Below are positions 7,119 through 14,310 of a stretch of 14,573 bases of DNA, in pieces; within the stretch, counting starts at the first letter, position 1; each line of letters starts with the position of its first letter. This DNA comes from Deltaproteobacteria bacterium (GTDB lineage Bacteria; Desulfobacterota; Desulfarculia; Adiutricales; Adiutricaceae): assembly GCA_031267005.1 (NCBI GenBank), contig JAIRZX010000561.1:1-14573 (forward strand). Direction: 5' to 3'. Below the pieces are notes generated by a model that was given only the letters and a program-made list of their open reading frames with translations, was not told the origin of the DNA and made no database searches. Made by a program: the position numbers and the translations under genes.

Positions 7119-8672
7119 ATGAGCGAAAGCATCACCTGCCCCGGCTGCGGGGCCGCCATCGCACCCGACCACGCCGCAGACGAGCTTGCCTGCCCCAAGT
7201 GCGGCACCGTCATCCCCAACCCGGAGGCCGATGCCCCCGACGCCGACGCGATATCCTCCATGGCGCTCGCCGCTGACAGGGTCGCGGAGGAAGCTATGGG
7301 CCGCGTTTCGGCGCCCGCAGTCGGCGAAGGAGCCGAGGCGGGCCCCGGCGCCGTCCCCGGCGCGGAAAAGGAAACGGCGGCCGGTCCCGATTCGGAAGCG
7401 GAAACGGCAAGCCCCGGCTCCCCCGGGGAAGCGGCGGGGCGGCCCTTCGACGTTCCCGGCTGCCTCCGGGCGGCTGGAGCGGATTCGGAAGCCCGAAGCC
7501 CCGACCCGGCGCCGAGCGGGGCCGCCGCGTCCCCGGGCGGCCGAGCCCAAACGGAACCGTTCGCGGCCCCCCATGAACCGTTCGGGGACGCCGCGCCGAA
7601 CTTCACCGGCGTTTCAGGCTCCCCGTCGATTCCGCCCCCGGAACCTACCGCCGCAACTCCCGCCGGCGCCACGCTTGCCGGCGGCCCGCCAACCGGCGCC
7701 ACGCTAACCGGCGGCCAGGGGAACCCGCTTCCGGCGGACGGCCCGGAGGCCCTGGCCACGAGCGGCGCGGAGCACTCGTCTTCGGCGGACGGAGCGGGCG
7801 CGGAGGCCGCCGAAACGCTTCCGGGGGACGAAGCGCTTTGCGAGCGCGGGCGCCAGGCCATGGAAAGAGCCGATCTGCCAGCTGCGGAGGAGTTCTTCCA
7901 GAACGCAGCCGCCGCGAACCCCGACAGCTACGAGGCGTGGAAAGGGCTGGCCGACTGCGTGCTCCACCGGCCCGCGGGCGGGGTTTTCAAGGGTATAAGG
8001 ATGATAGACTTCCTGAAAGCCGACATAGAGCCCTCCTTCGTGGAGAGCGCTCTCGACCCCGCCGAGCGCGGGAAGCGGGTCTATCTGGTCCACGAGGCCT
8101 CCGGGGCTATCCTAGCGGGTTTCGCCCCCGGCGCCGCCGAAGCGACGCGCTCCGTCTCGGCGGTGATCCTCGGCTCCTCCATCCACCGCTACGGCGGCTT
8201 CGAGCTAGGCGCGCCGGAGCTCGCCTCGGGCAAGGGCCGCGGGGTCCTGGCCGACTGGGAAGGCTTCCGGGTAAGCTTCAGCGCGTCCCTGGAACCTTTG
8301 AGGATCCGTCTCGTGAACGCCGCCCGCCTCGCCCCCAAGGGCCGCGAGGCGGAGCTCGTGATGGAGTACGCCTACCGCTTCCTGGACCGCCCCATGGCCA
8401 TGGCCGATATCTGCGCCGGGGGGCCCATGGGGGCCAAGGACCGCCGCTGCTTCGTGGCGACCGAGATCTACGGCGATCCGGGCGCCCCCGAAGTGGTGGC
8501 GCTCAGGCGCTTCAGGGACAATTCGCTCATGGCCTCGCGCGCGGGAAGGGCTCTGGTCAGGGCCTACTACGCCCTGGGCCCCGCGATCGCTGGGCGGCTC
8601 GCCAAGGCCCCGCGGCTAAAGCGCCTGGCCCGCAGGGCGCTCGACGCGCTCTTGAGGATCCTTCCTGAATGA
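7119..8672 (+). CDS. Zinc-ribbon, TPR-like, CFI-box C-terminal protein
   Basis: This 517-residue protein has no signal peptide. Residues 7-28 form a zinc ribbon (CPGC and CPKC). A low-complexity Ala/Pro/Gly/Glu linker (about 35-230) includes a 30-bp internal duplication around 7663-7716. A single TPR-like helix pair (about 234-281) contains AAEEFFQNAAAANPDSYEAW. An unrecognised domain spans about 295-440. The C-terminus (444-517) reads CFVATEIYG, then PEVVALRRFRDN, GRALVRAYYALGP and a basic helix. This matches the pattern I know as the CFI-box C-terminal domain, usually CFIATAAYG; its role is not established. The ATG at 7119 is chosen because AAAGG (7107-7111) precedes it by seven bases and the zinc ribbon begins at once. 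A role in sensing or scaffolding at the membrane is only a guess. Confidence 0.82.
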   Translation: MSESITCPGCGAAIAPDHAADELACPKCGTVIPNPEADAPDADAISSMALAADRVAEEAMGRVSAPAVGEGAEAGPGAVPGAEKETAAGPDSEAETASPGSPGEAAGRPFDVPGCLRAAGADSEARSPDPAPSGAAASPGGRAQTEPFAAPHEPFGDAAPNFTGVSGSPSIPPPEPTAATPAGATLAGGPPTGATLTGGQGNPLPADGPEALATSGAEHSSSADGAGAEAAETLPGDEALCERGRQAMERADLPAAEEFFQNAAAANPDSYEAWKGLADCVLHRPAGGVFKGIRMIDFLKADIEPSFVESALDPAERGKRVYLVHEASGAILAGFAPGAAEATRSVSAVILGSSIHRYGGFELGAPELASGKGRGVLADWEGFRVSFSASLEPLRIRLVNAARLAPKGREAELVMEYAYRFLDRPMAMADICAGGPMGAKDRRCFVATEIYGDPGAPEVVALRRFRDNSLMASRAGRALVRAYYALGPAIAGRLAKAPRLKRLARRALDALLRILPE

Positions 8673-8855
8673 CGGGACGGCGTTGGCCGGAACGCCCAGG
8701 GACGTAACGCCCGGTCCGGAACCCTTTTCCCTGAAACCTTTTCCGGGCGGGGCGTTTCCGCGCTGACGCGCAGCCCTTGTTCGCGCGAACGCGTAGCCCT
8801 TGCCGGAACCTTCCGCGAATCCGGCGGGCTCCTTTCGGGCGTTCCGGCGGCCCCC
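8673..8855. other. Gap between convergent genes, with a 12-bp palindrome
   Basis: The two genes converge here. GTTCGCGCGAAC (8779-8790) is a perfect palindrome set between two near-identical 14-mers, ACGCGCAGCCCTTG (8766-8779) and ACGCGTAGCCCTTG (8789-8802). AACGCCC (8706-8712) and GGGCGTT (8750-8756) could pair around a long loop. No classical terminator with a T-run was found. Confidence 0.5.
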
Positions 8856-9536
8856 TCAGTTGTCGAGCTCCCCGTACAGGCACCCGCAGTAGTTCTGGCG
8901 GAAGACGTCCAGCCTGCCCGCAATCTCGCGCCCCTCCTTCCAGCCCTCCCGGAAGTCCCGGTAGAGGAACGGCGGGCCCCCGTCCTCCTCCGCCGCAGCC
9001 TCCCCGGCCGCCCTTACAGCCTCGTGGCCCTGCTTGCGGCTGTACAGGAGCGTCGAGGAAAAGGCCTCCGCCCCCGCCTCCCTGGCCTTCCGCGCGGCGG
9101 CGGCCATTCTCAGCCGGTAACAGGCGGAGCAGCGCCCGGGGCGCCTCGGGTCAGCGGCGGCGGCCGCCAGGAACTCGTCCGGCCGGTACGGGGCCGAGAC
9201 GTCCAGCCGCAGATCCGAGCCCTCCGGGAGGAACTCGTCCCGGCGGGCGTGGAGATACGCAAGCGCGTCCCTGCGCCGGCGGTACTCGGCTCCCGGATGG
9301 ATGTTGGGGTTGAAGTACCACAGGAGGACCGTCGTCCCGGGAAAGCTCGCGAAAAGCGCCTTCAAGACGTAAACGGAGCAAGGGGCGCAGCAAGCGTGGA
9401 GGAGAACGCTTTCGGGAGCTGAGGGCTCCCTGCGGCCCGGGGCCTCCGGATCCTGCCGGTCCGAGGGGGCGGCCCCACCGACTCCGGAGCCGCCTGCCGC
9501 GCCCGACGTCCCGCGAGGCGGCCCGCCGGTCACCAT
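8856..9536 (-). CDS. queH: Epoxyqueuosine reductase QueH
   Basis: It carries out the last step of queuosine synthesis, reducing epoxyqueuosine to queuosine in the wobble position of tRNA with GUN anticodons. The 226 residues carry the family's cysteine motifs: LLHACCAPCS (Cys49, Cys50, Cys53), YFNPNIHPGAEYRRR, RCSACYRLR (Cys136, Cys139) and RQNYCGC (Cys217, Cys219). In the family these bind an iron-sulfur cluster and a nearby metal. QueH replaces the cobalamin enzyme QueG in many bacteria. The first 42 residues are a Gly/Ala/Pro-rich extension absent from typical members, but no other in-frame start precedes the first motif. The ATG overlaps the stop of the upstream kinase gene by seven bases, so the two are probably translationally coupled. 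No other queuosine gene is in the window. Confidence 0.93.
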   Translation of the reverse strand: MVTGGPPRGTSGAAGGSGVGGAAPSDRQDPEAPGRREPSAPESVLLHACCAPCSVYVLKALFASFPGTTVLLWYFNPNIHPGAEYRRRRDALAYLHARRDEFLPEGSDLRLDVSAPYRPDEFLAAAAADPRRPGRCSACYRLRMAAAARKAREAGAEAFSSTLLYSRKQGHEAVRAAGEAAAEEDGGPPFLYRDFREGWKEGREIAGRLDVFRQNYCGCLYGELDN

Positions 9537-10681
9537 CCAGTTTTCCCGGACGGGGAGGAGGGCTCTTCGCCCCCCACGAAGTAGGTGAACCTGAAGCGCG
9601 TGCCGCGGCCCGGGTCGGACTTGACGGTGATCTCGCCCAGGTGGCGCTGGACCAGGGTCTTCACGATGGTCAGCGAGACCCCCACCCCCACCTGGCCCTT
9701 GGTGGAAAACAGGGGGTCGAAGGCGCGCTTCAACACCTTCTCGTCCATGCCGCGGCCGTTGTCGGAAACCTCGAAGACCAAATACGGCCCCTCCCTCTCG
9801 GCGGAGACCGAGATCTCCGGCCCGTCCCTTACGGTCAGGAGGGATTCGAGCGAGTTGCGGAACAGGGCCTCGAAGACCGTGAACAGGTCCTCGAAGACCA
9901 CCCTCTGGGGCGGGAGCGGGCGGGTCAAGTTCAAAAACGACGTCCGGTCGGCAGTTGCCGCGAAGGCCGCCCGGTCCTCAGGCTGGGACTTCTCGGGGTC
10001 GCGGGCGGAGCGGTAGGCGTCGTCTGCCACCTGGCTCACCAGCGCCTGGCGGGCCCCTTCGCGGCTCCCGGAATGCCCCAGCGCCGACAGCCGGTCCAGG
10101 AGCTTCATGGCGGTCCTTAAAGCCTCCATCGTGTCGGAAACGTACTCCCTGCGCTTCCCGTCGGACTGGTCGGGGTTCCCGAAGTCCAGAAGCGACAGGA
10201 AGCCGGTCGCCGCCGAGAGAATGTTCTTGAAGTTGTGGTCGAGCCACCCGGCGAGCTCCACCTGGGCCTCCAGGCGCTCGGAGTCGGCCGCGGCCCTGCG
10301 CCCCTCCAAGAGCTCGCGGTGGAGGCGCACGAAGCGGCCGGCCATCTCGGGGAGGTCGCGGTAGAAGTCGCCGCCCTTGACCACGTAGTCGAAGGCCCCG
10401 GAAAGAACCGCCTGCCGGGCTATGTCCTCGCTCCCGATTCCCGTGGCCATCACGGCCAGGAAGTCGGGGTCCACCTTGGCGAGGGCCTTCAAAAGCGCTA
10501 TGCCGTTCCCGTCCCCCAAATAGTAGTTGGTGAACACCAGATCCGCCTTGCGCTCCTGGTATATGGCCAGGGCGTCGGTTTGGCTATCGGTCGCGCGGGT
10601 CTCGTAGCCTGCGGAGGCCAGGGTGCCGGCGATGTAATCCGCCGTGACCTTGTTGATTTCTGCTATTAATACCAGGGTCAA
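9530..10681 (-). CDS. Histidine kinase with degenerate N-terminal receiver
   Basis: This is a 383-residue cytoplasmic protein from a TTG at 10681, preceded by GGGAGGGG four bases away. A longer frame to 10999 adds 106 Arg/Pro-rich residues with no domain. Residues 1-115 are a receiver fold, but the phospho-acceptor Asp is Asn52 (FTNYYLGDGNG) and the acidic pocket is reduced (LIAEIN where VDD is usual). Thr80 and Lys102 are kept. The H box is LDHNFKNIL with His149. The ATP-binding domain has the N box (FRNSLESL, Asn276), G1 (DNGRGMD, 307-313), F box (FSTKG, 325-329) and G2 (GVGVS). The kinase part looks active, while the receiver probably is not phosphorylated. No membrane segment or partner regulator is nearby. 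Confidence 0.85.
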   Translation of the reverse strand: MTLVLIAEINKVTADYIAGTLASAGYETRATDSQTDALAIYQERKADLVFTNYYLGDGNGIALLKALAKVDPDFLAVMATGIGSEDIARQAVLSGAFDYVVKGGDFYRDLPEMAGRFVRLHRELLEGRRAAADSERLEAQVELAGWLDHNFKNILSAATGFLSLLDFGNPDQSDGKRREYVSDTMEALRTAMKLLDRLSALGHSGSREGARQALVSQVADDAYRSARDPEKSQPEDRAAFAATADRTSFLNLTRPLPPQRVVFEDLFTVFEALFRNSLESLLTVRDGPEISVSAEREGPYLVFEVSDNGRGMDEKVLKRAFDPLFSTKGQVGVGVSLTIVKTLVQRHLGEITVKSDPGRGTRFRFTYFVGGEEPSSPSGKTGW

Positions 10682-11574
10682 GGATCCCCTCCCGGGGCGC
10701 CCCGGGCCGGCGCCCGCCGGGCCCGGCGGCCAGGGGCGCCCGGAACGGCTTCGGGCGCGAAAGGGCAGGAACGCGAGGGCGCGGACGGACAGGAACCGGC
10801 CAGAACCGGAGCAGGCAACCGGCCTCGAGCGGGCTGAATTCCGGCTGACCCTACCCCCCGCGCGGGGCAGGTGCAGGGGCAGGGGCGCTGGAAACTTAAC
10901 CGCGCCTTTGCGTCGCGGAAGGCGGAAAACCGCAACGGGAGTCCCTGCCGTGAAGGCGCGGCGTAAAGGAAAGCCGCGTCGCCAAGCGGCAAGGCGCAAG
11001 CCAGAAGGCTTACGGGTTAAGGCTTTCAGCGAATGCTGGGCCGGGCTGGAAAGGTCGGCCGAAAGGGCCGCGAAAACCTGGACGTGTTGCTCAACTTACC
11101 AAAATTTACCAGGATTCAGCAAAAAGGGGAAGGGCGAGGGCCAGCCAAGGCTGGATTCGGAAGGGAGCCGGAAGGGAGCCGGAGGGGAGCCGGAGGGGAG
11201 CCGGAAGGGAGCCGGAAGGGAGCCGGATGGGAGCCGGAAGCGAGCCGGAAGCGAGCCGGAAGCGAGAGAAGGCCGTAACGGAGGTGCCGGATGCGGCCGT
11301 TATCCGGAAGAAAGCGGCCCACTGCCGACCGTAAGGTCCTCCCGGCAAGGCATTAAAGGCTGCCGACGGCCAGCGCGCGACTCCCGGCGTGGCCCGCGAG
11401 GCACGCCCTTCCGCCGACGCCCCTAAAGTCCCCGGACTCCCGCGTCCGGGCCTGACGTCCGTTGCCGAGTCCCCGGAAACCTCTTCCCGGCGCTTTCCGT
11501 CCCGCGCGCGCCTTGAAGCCGTCGGCGCGTCCAGGCAAATGGCGGGCGCCGCGATTCTGCGGACATGGCGGGAT
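10682..11574. other. 893-nt gene-free region between lspA and the kinase
   Basis: Long open frames cross this stretch on both strands, but all translate to Arg/Pro/Gly-rich sequence without domains, and the largest is antisense to the kinase at its start. It contains an AT-rich island (about 11093-11130) and the 11-bp minisatellite at 11159-11268. TAACGG (11276-11281) and CCGTTA (11297-11302) can pair. I found no convincing promoter for the kinase and no RNA gene. Confidence 0.6.
11159..11268. repeat. 11-bp minisatellite, GGAAGGGAGCC
   Basis: There are ten contiguous 11-bp units. Units 1, 2, 5 and 6 are GGAAGGGAGCC, 3 and 4 GGAGGGGAGCC, 7 GGATGGGAGCC, 8 and 9 GGAAGCGAGCC, and 10 GGAAGCGAGAG. 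The period is not a multiple of three, so a protein reading through would cycle all three frames, which argues for non-coding. Neighbouring units share variants, as expected from local slippage or unequal exchange. Confidence 0.96.
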
Positions 11575-12189
11575 TCAGCGGGAAAAAGGGCCTCTGCCCC
11601 GCTTCCCGCCTTTCTTACCGGTTTTCCTGGCGGCCTTCCCGGAGGAGGCTTTGGGGCCCCGGGCGACGGGGCCTGCCCCGGGGATGCCGGCCTTGGCCGA
11701 GCCCTCCCCCGAGAAGGTCCCCGCCACGGTGCTCCCGAGAATCCACAGCACCCCTGCCACCACGAAGACGTCGGCCAGGTTGAAGGCGGGCCAGTGGTGC
11801 TCCCCCCAGTGGAGATCCAGGAAGTCGGTGACCGCGTCGAAGCGGAGCCGGTCGTGGATGTTGCCCAGCGCTCCTCCCAGGATGGCCCCCAGGGAGACGA
11901 GCGTCATGCGGTCGCCTGCCCGCGCCTGGCGGTAGAACCAAGCCAGGGGGAGCATGGCGACTACCGCCAGCGCGGTCATCTTCAGCCCCTGGCCGGCCCC
12001 CGAGCCGGAGAAGAGGCTGAACGCCGCACCGCGGTTTTCCACCAGGACCAGGCTGAAGAAGGGGGCCAGTTCCCTGGACTCCCCCGGCTCGAAGGCGCCC
12101 GTTGCCAGCCATTTGGAGGCAAGGTCCAAGGCCAGGGCGGCAACGGCCGCCGCCAGGGCCCAGCGGGCCTTTGCGGGATCCGGCTTCAA
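11575..12189 (-). CDS. lspA: Lipoprotein signal peptidase (signal peptidase II)
   Basis: This inner-membrane aspartic protease cleaves the signal peptide of lipid-modified prolipoproteins. Conserved blocks are DLASKW (22-27), VENRGAAFSLF (50-60), GGALGNIHDRLRFDAVTDF (105-123) and WPAFNLADV (133-141). Asp122 and Asp140 correspond to the catalytic pair. Four hydrophobic segments can be seen: about 10-28, 70-85, 96-111 and 138-158. At 204 residues it is longer than the usual 160-170, and the excess is a C-terminal Lys/Arg/Gly tail (about 165-204) that should lie in the cytoplasm. The start is TTG, 13 nt after the HDOD gene's stop; no strong ribosome binding site is seen, so translation may be coupled. 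Confidence 0.95.
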   Translation of the reverse strand: MKPDPAKARWALAAAVAALALDLASKWLATGAFEPGESRELAPFFSLVLVENRGAAFSLFSGSGAGQGLKMTALAVVAMLPLAWFYRQARAGDRMTLVSLGAILGGALGNIHDRLRFDAVTDFLDLHWGEHHWPAFNLADVFVVAGVLWILGSTVAGTFSGEGSAKAGIPGAGPVARGPKASSGKAARKTGKKGGKRGRGPFSR

Positions 12190-12202
12190 TTTCGCGCCCC
12201 GG

Positions 12203-13057
12203 TCAGTTAAGCGCCGTCAGGTCCCTGAGGGCCGCGAGCTTGGGATCGAGTTTTTCCAGTATGGGCAGGAAGTCGGTCTTCCGGAGGCCCAGTATCTCCC
12301 AGGCCCCGGGCGAGACCGGGGGCACGATGTCGTCGCCCGCGTGCCCGAAGCCCTTGGCCCGGACGACTATGTCCGCCATATGCACTATGGCGGTCCACTC
12401 GGGCTTCAAGACGGCCTTCTCAGGCCGATGGTGGAGGCGCATGGGCTCCGCTATGGACTCGGGCAGGTTCCAGTGCTCGGCGAGCCACTGGCCTATCTCC
12501 GCGTGGTCGAAGTCCAGCACCTTGCCCTCGGCCTCGTAGAAGCAGATGTCCTCGCTCTCCACCTTCTCCTGGACCAGACGCATCTCCTCGGGGAGGTTCA
12601 AGGCCAGGACCACCTTGCCAAGGTCGTGCAGGAGCCCCGCCACCAGGATCTCCTCTGCGTCGTCCCGTCCCAAATGCGAGGCGATGACGCCGGAGGCCGC
12701 GGCGCAACCGATCGAATGCTCCCAGAGCCCTGCCATGCTCTTCTGGATCATGTCGAAGACGCTCGAGGTCAGCACCAGCCCCTTCACCACCTCGAAGCCG
12801 AGTATGACCAGGGCCTGGGAGATGGAGCTTATCTTGCGCGACATCCCGAAGAAGGCGCTGTTGGCCATCCTCAGGACCTTGGCGGAGAGCACCTGGTCCT
12901 GGGATATCAGGCGCCCCACCTCGGCTACCGAAGTCTCGGGGTTCTCCACAATGCGGGAAATTTTGGCCACGATGCCGGGCACGGTCGGGAGGTTCTTTAT
13001 CCGCCTCACCTCCTTCTTGGCCTGCATCCTGTCCTGAACCGTCTGGTCCGCCGCCAT
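12203..13057 (-). CDS. HDOD domain protein
   Basis: This is a 284-residue cytoplasmic protein. The HDOD domain covers about 15-215: LPTVPGIVAKI, ISQDQVLSAKVLRMANSAFFG, ISQALVILGFEVVKGLVL, then HSIGCAAASGVIA and GLLHDLGKVVL. HDOD proteins are related to HD phosphohydrolases and usually act in signalling, often with cyclic-di-GMP systems. Here His114, His144-Asp145, His185, His209-His210 and Asp229 are all present, so metal binding is possible. The ATG at 13057 touches its AGGAG with no spacer. Met11 at 13027, with AGGA eight bases before the ATG, is an equally good start. It is followed after 13 nt by lspA and preceded by a repeat protein also typical of signalling operons. Confidence 0.9.
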   Translation of the reverse strand: MAADQTVQDRMQAKKEVRRIKNLPTVPGIVAKISRIVENPETSVAEVGRLISQDQVLSAKVLRMANSAFFGMSRKISSISQALVILGFEVVKGLVLTSSVFDMIQKSMAGLWEHSIGCAAASGVIASHLGRDDAEEILVAGLLHDLGKVVLALNLPEEMRLVQEKVESEDICFYEAEGKVLDFDHAEIGQWLAEHWNLPESIAEPMRLHHRPEKAVLKPEWTAIVHMADIVVRAKGFGHAGDDIVPPVSPGAWEILGLRKTDFLPILEKLDPKLAALRDLTALN

Positions 13058-13076
13058 CTCCTAAACCCCGCTCCCT

Positions 13077-13117
13077 TGTCCCTGTCCCAGGGTCCTGTTC
13101 CTGGTACTGGTCCTGGC
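13077..13117. repeat. Degenerate hexamer repeat upstream of the HDOD gene
   Basis: Read on the minus strand, units resembling CCAGGA follow one another (CCAGGA, CCAGTA, CCAGGA, ACAGGA, then more diverged). It sits in the 239-nt gap between the repeat protein and HDOD, so it would be in a shared mRNA. Confidence 0.6.
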
Positions 13118-13296
13118 CCCCTGCCAACTTGGCGGCCGATCCCGCGCCGAGTTCGGCAGGCGACGCCCGCTTTCCAGTCCCCGGGATCGACTTCAGCCGC
13201 CGCCCTCGGCCCGCGCTTCCCGGACCCGGCTTAACCCTCCGGTTCGTTCGCCATCCGCTTGCGATAGCGCCCCGACGGCTCGGGCCGGTCCCCCGC

Positions 13297-14028
13297 CTAG
13301 GGCTTCGTCTCGAGCTTCGTCGCCAGCTTTCCGGGCGACCCGGCATCATCCGCCGTTTCCAGCCTGGAAACGCGCTTTTTCGGCGGCTTGTCCCCGTCGA
13401 CCGTTTCCAGCCTGGAAACGCGCTTTTTCGGCGGCTCGGCATCGTCCGCCGTTTCAAGCCTGGAAACGCGCTTTTTCGGCGGCTCGGCATCGTCCGCCGT
13501 TTCCAGCCTGGATACGCGCTTTTCCGGAGTCCCTGCCCCTTCCGCGCCACCGCCCTCGGCCCCCTCCCCGCCGGGCCCGCAGGCGCCGGCAGACCCTTCG
13601 GCCCCTTCCGGTTCCTCGGTCTCGCGGGAGAGCTCCAGGAAGGCCAAGGCCTTGTCCCGTTCCAGCTCGGACATGAACACGAGCGTCCGCCTCAAGGCGC
13701 CCAGGACCGGGGAATCCCCGGAACGCCTGAAAGCGCGGGCTATCCTGTCCAGCTCGGCCTCGTGCTCGCCGCGGATGTCCTCCTCGGTCCTCTGCTCGGC
13801 CTCCTCGATCACCACGGTGTCGATGTTCATGCGGCCAAGCATGCGGATGAGGCCTTCGGTCACCTCCGCGCCCCTCCCGGCCAGGAGAACGCCGTCCTGG
13901 CGGGTCAGCTCCTCGGCCAGGACCTGGCCGGGTTTAAGCTGGTCGACGGCTATGCGCTTGGCCACTGGTAGCTGGTTCCTCCGGGCCCCCGCCCCGGTCT
14001 GGATATCCGGCGGCGGGTATAGTAACAT
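13297..14028 (-). CDS. Signalling-type N-terminal domain with KRVSRLET repeat tail
   Basis: This 243-residue protein has no signal peptide. Residues 24-76 (KRIAVDQLKPGQVLAEEL, then DGVLLAGRG, EVTEGLIRMLGRMNIDTVVIEE) match the small domain often found before HD-GYP or alone in signalling operons. A charged helical region follows (about 77-137), then a Glu/Gly linker, then a tail of 16-residue repeats (about 170-243) with core KRVSRLETADDAEPPK. There are four clear copies and one diverged copy. The tail alternates basic and acidic residues and is probably unstructured. GTG at 13965 (Val22) is a possible start with GGAGG upstream but long spacing; the ATG at 14028 has none. A strong promoter-like sequence lies 73 nt further upstream. 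The exact role is unknown. Confidence 0.78.
   Translation of the reverse strand: MLLYPPPDIQTGAGARRNQLPVAKRIAVDQLKPGQVLAEELTRQDGVLLAGRGAEVTEGLIRMLGRMNIDTVVIEEAEQRTEEDIRGEHEAELDRIARAFRRSGDSPVLGALRRTLVFMSELERDKALAFLELSRETEEPEGAEGSAGACGPGGEGAEGGGAEGAGTPEKRVSRLETADDAEPPKKRVSRLETADDAEPPKKRVSRLETVDGDKPPKKRVSRLETADDAGSPGKLATKLETKP
13307..13521. repeat. 48-bp coding tandem repeat
   Basis: Units start at 13355, 13403, 13451 and 13499, exactly 48 bp apart, with a diverged unit at 13307-13354. Each unit holds GTTTCCAGCCTGGAAAC or a one-base variant, a 17-bp near-palindrome that encodes VSRLET on the minus strand. The 48-bp period keeps the frame. Confidence 0.95.
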
Positions 14029-14100
14029 AGGCGCGGGAAAGCTTCCCGCCGGGACCCGGGCCCCGGGCTCAAAGCCCCGCCCCGCTTTCGCGTTTGGCTC

Positions 14101-14128
14101 ATTATAGCATCAGCCCCCCCTTTTTCAA
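14101..14128 (-). promoter_or_regulatory. Strong candidate sigma70 promoter for the minus-strand operon
   Basis: Read on the minus strand, TTGAAA (14128-14123) and a perfect TATAAT (14106-14101) are 16 bases apart. The spacer contains seven consecutive G. The predicted start near 14094 gives a leader of about 65 nt to the ATG at 14028. It would drive the repeat protein, HDOD and lspA. Confidence 0.7.
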
Positions 14129-14310
14129 CCGCGGCCGCCCGGCCGAGGGCAGGCGGCCTTAAGCCCCGAACCGGCGCCCGCCGCCCCGGGCGGCCCCGCC
14201 GGCCGCCTCCAAGCCGAGAGCCGCTTTAACGCCTTAACCCGCCCCGGAGGCCGCGCTGGCGGCGTTCCGGGCGAGACCGAAGGGAGCCGGGGCCCCAAGG
14301 CCCCCATGAC

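Noticed and set aside
6716..7861. 381-codon minus-strand frame rich in Ser/Ala/Pro
   Set aside because: It is antisense to the zinc-ribbon/CFI-box gene, whose motifs are clear, and its RTER repeats only reflect the 9-bp repeat.
10682..10999. 106-residue extension of the kinase
   Set aside because: It is low-complexity Arg/Pro-rich sequence ahead of a receiver fold that starts immediately after a TTG with GGGAGGGG upstream.
10644..11426. 260-codon plus-strand frame over the 11-bp repeats
   Set aside because: It overlaps the kinase start in antisense and is Arg/Gly/Pro-rich without domains; the 11-bp period is not a multiple of three.
13307..13546. Regular repeats with a palindromic 17-mer looked like a CRISPR array
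   Set aside because: The intervening 31 bp are also repeated, the whole is an open reading frame encoding a 16-residue motif, and no cas gene is near.
12420..13550. 376-codon minus-strand frame across HDOD and the repeat gene
   Set aside because: It reads the 48-bp repeat and HDOD region out of frame; both real frames have recognisable domains.
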